In this document: piece after piece, positions 50,275 to 50,447 of the stretch
How positions within the stretch are numbered: position 1 is the first letter of the stretch
Layout: the number at the start of each line of letters is the position of its first letter
DNA from: Gammaproteobacteria bacterium
Lineage (GTDB): Bacteria > Pseudomonadota > Gammaproteobacteria > Pseudomonadales > Azotimanducaceae
DNA: 50,447 nucleotides
Assembly: GCA_028821405.1 (NCBI GenBank)
Contig: JAPPGK010000058.1
Span: forward strand, 1-50,447
Direction: 5' to 3'
The notes under the pieces: generated by a model
Seen by the model: the letters and a program-made list of their open reading frames with translations, nothing else
Told to the model about the DNA's origin: nothing
Databases searched by the model: none
Position numbers and translations under genes: made by a program

Positions 50275-50447
50275 ATGTACTTGAGAACAGGTCTTTTGAC
50301 CATTTGTGCTATCTCCGCAGTCGCGGTCTGCGGCGGTGAAATCCCCGTCGCCAAGGCGGAGTCGGTCGGCATGTCGACGGAGCGGCTGCAGCGGATCGAC
50401 GCGGCGATGCAGCGGCACATCGATGCCGGCAAGATCCAGGGCGTGGT
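50275..50447 (+). CDS. Serine hydrolase of the beta-lactamase fold, 5' part only (cut by window end)
   Basis: 57 codons are present: a signal peptide (MYLRTGLLTICAISAVAVCGG) and then AESVGMSTERLQRIDAAMQ and AGKIQGVV, the usual start of PF00144 serine hydrolases and similar to the 39511 protein (EAVGMSGEELNRI, GRIQYAVV). The active-site motifs lie beyond the window. The promoter must be in the 110 bases shared with divergent sulfatase 2. Confidence 0.8.
   Translation, partial: MYLRTGLLTICAISAVAVCGGEIPVAKAESVGMSTERLQRIDAAMQRHIDAGKIQGV

Noticed and set aside
1-50447. CRISPR arrays, tRNA/rRNA genes, transposases, prophage genes
   Set aside because: Searched by eye for regular spaced repeats, conserved rRNA stretches and transposase or phage proteins; none recognised. 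Short tRNA genes could be missed without a computed search.

Overview
This is a GC-rich, densely coded chromosomal window from a Gram-negative bacterium. The evidence is a TonB-dependent receptor, a lipobox lipoprotein, a Tat-signal protein, periplasmic solute-binding proteins and two secreted sulfatases. The mix (three phytanoyl-CoA-dioxygenase-like enzymes, sulfatases, serine hydrolases, toxin-antitoxin modules and secreted proteins with a shared unnamed repeat) suits an uncultured, probably marine or host-associated proteobacterium. A gammaproteobacterium is my best guess, but no rRNA or ribosomal marker is present to prove it. I see no tRNA, rRNA, CRISPR array, transposase or phage structural gene.

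Layout. 1-10 kb: a two-subunit (heterodimeric) ABC exporter with one degenerate ATP site, an acyl-CoA-dehydrogenase-fold flavin enzyme, a 12-repeat ankyrin protein, a HAD phosphatase and a third ABC exporter. 10-21 kb: a secreted sorbosone/glucose-dehydrogenase-like propeller carrying four copies of a secreted repeat, an ERG4/ERG24-type sterol-reductase-like membrane protein, twin perfect hairpins, a coiled-coil membrane protein, a SRPBCC protein, a translationally coupled Tat-DUF1330 / lipoprotein-hydrolase pair, a secreted esterase, an NTF2-GH32 fusion and a PhyH enzyme.

21-37.5 kb is the most interesting part: two sugar-acid catabolism clusters on the minus strand. Cluster 1 (28289 down to 21312) reads 3-oxo-tetronate kinase (OtnK-like), class II aldolase (OtnC-like), PhyH dioxygenase, TIM-barrel isomerase/epimerase, Gfo/Idh dehydrogenase and a YejA-like solute-binding protein. 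Cluster 2 (37353 down to 29670) reads a second OtnK, a second OtnC, two tandem variant 'cyclase' hydrolases, an enolase-superfamily dehydratase and a second YejA-like binding protein. A third PhyH, an esterase and a frameshifted PIN-like toxin relic are interspersed. The inferred theme is import of acid-sugar-containing small molecules, oxidation/dehydration/ring opening, then kinase plus decarboxylase chemistry to triose phosphate. A distant beta-hydroxyacid dehydrogenase (45060) could supply the 2-dehydrogenase step.

37.5-50.4 kb: a second secreted protein with the same repeat module plus a five-blade propeller, serine hydrolases of the beta-lactamase fold (one whole, one cut by the window end), a VOC protein, VapBC and MazEF modules on either side of a sulfatase, a CPBP membrane protease, the beta-hydroxyacid dehydrogenase, a TonB-dependent receptor and a second sulfatase. 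Short palindromes of one REP-like family sit between genes here.
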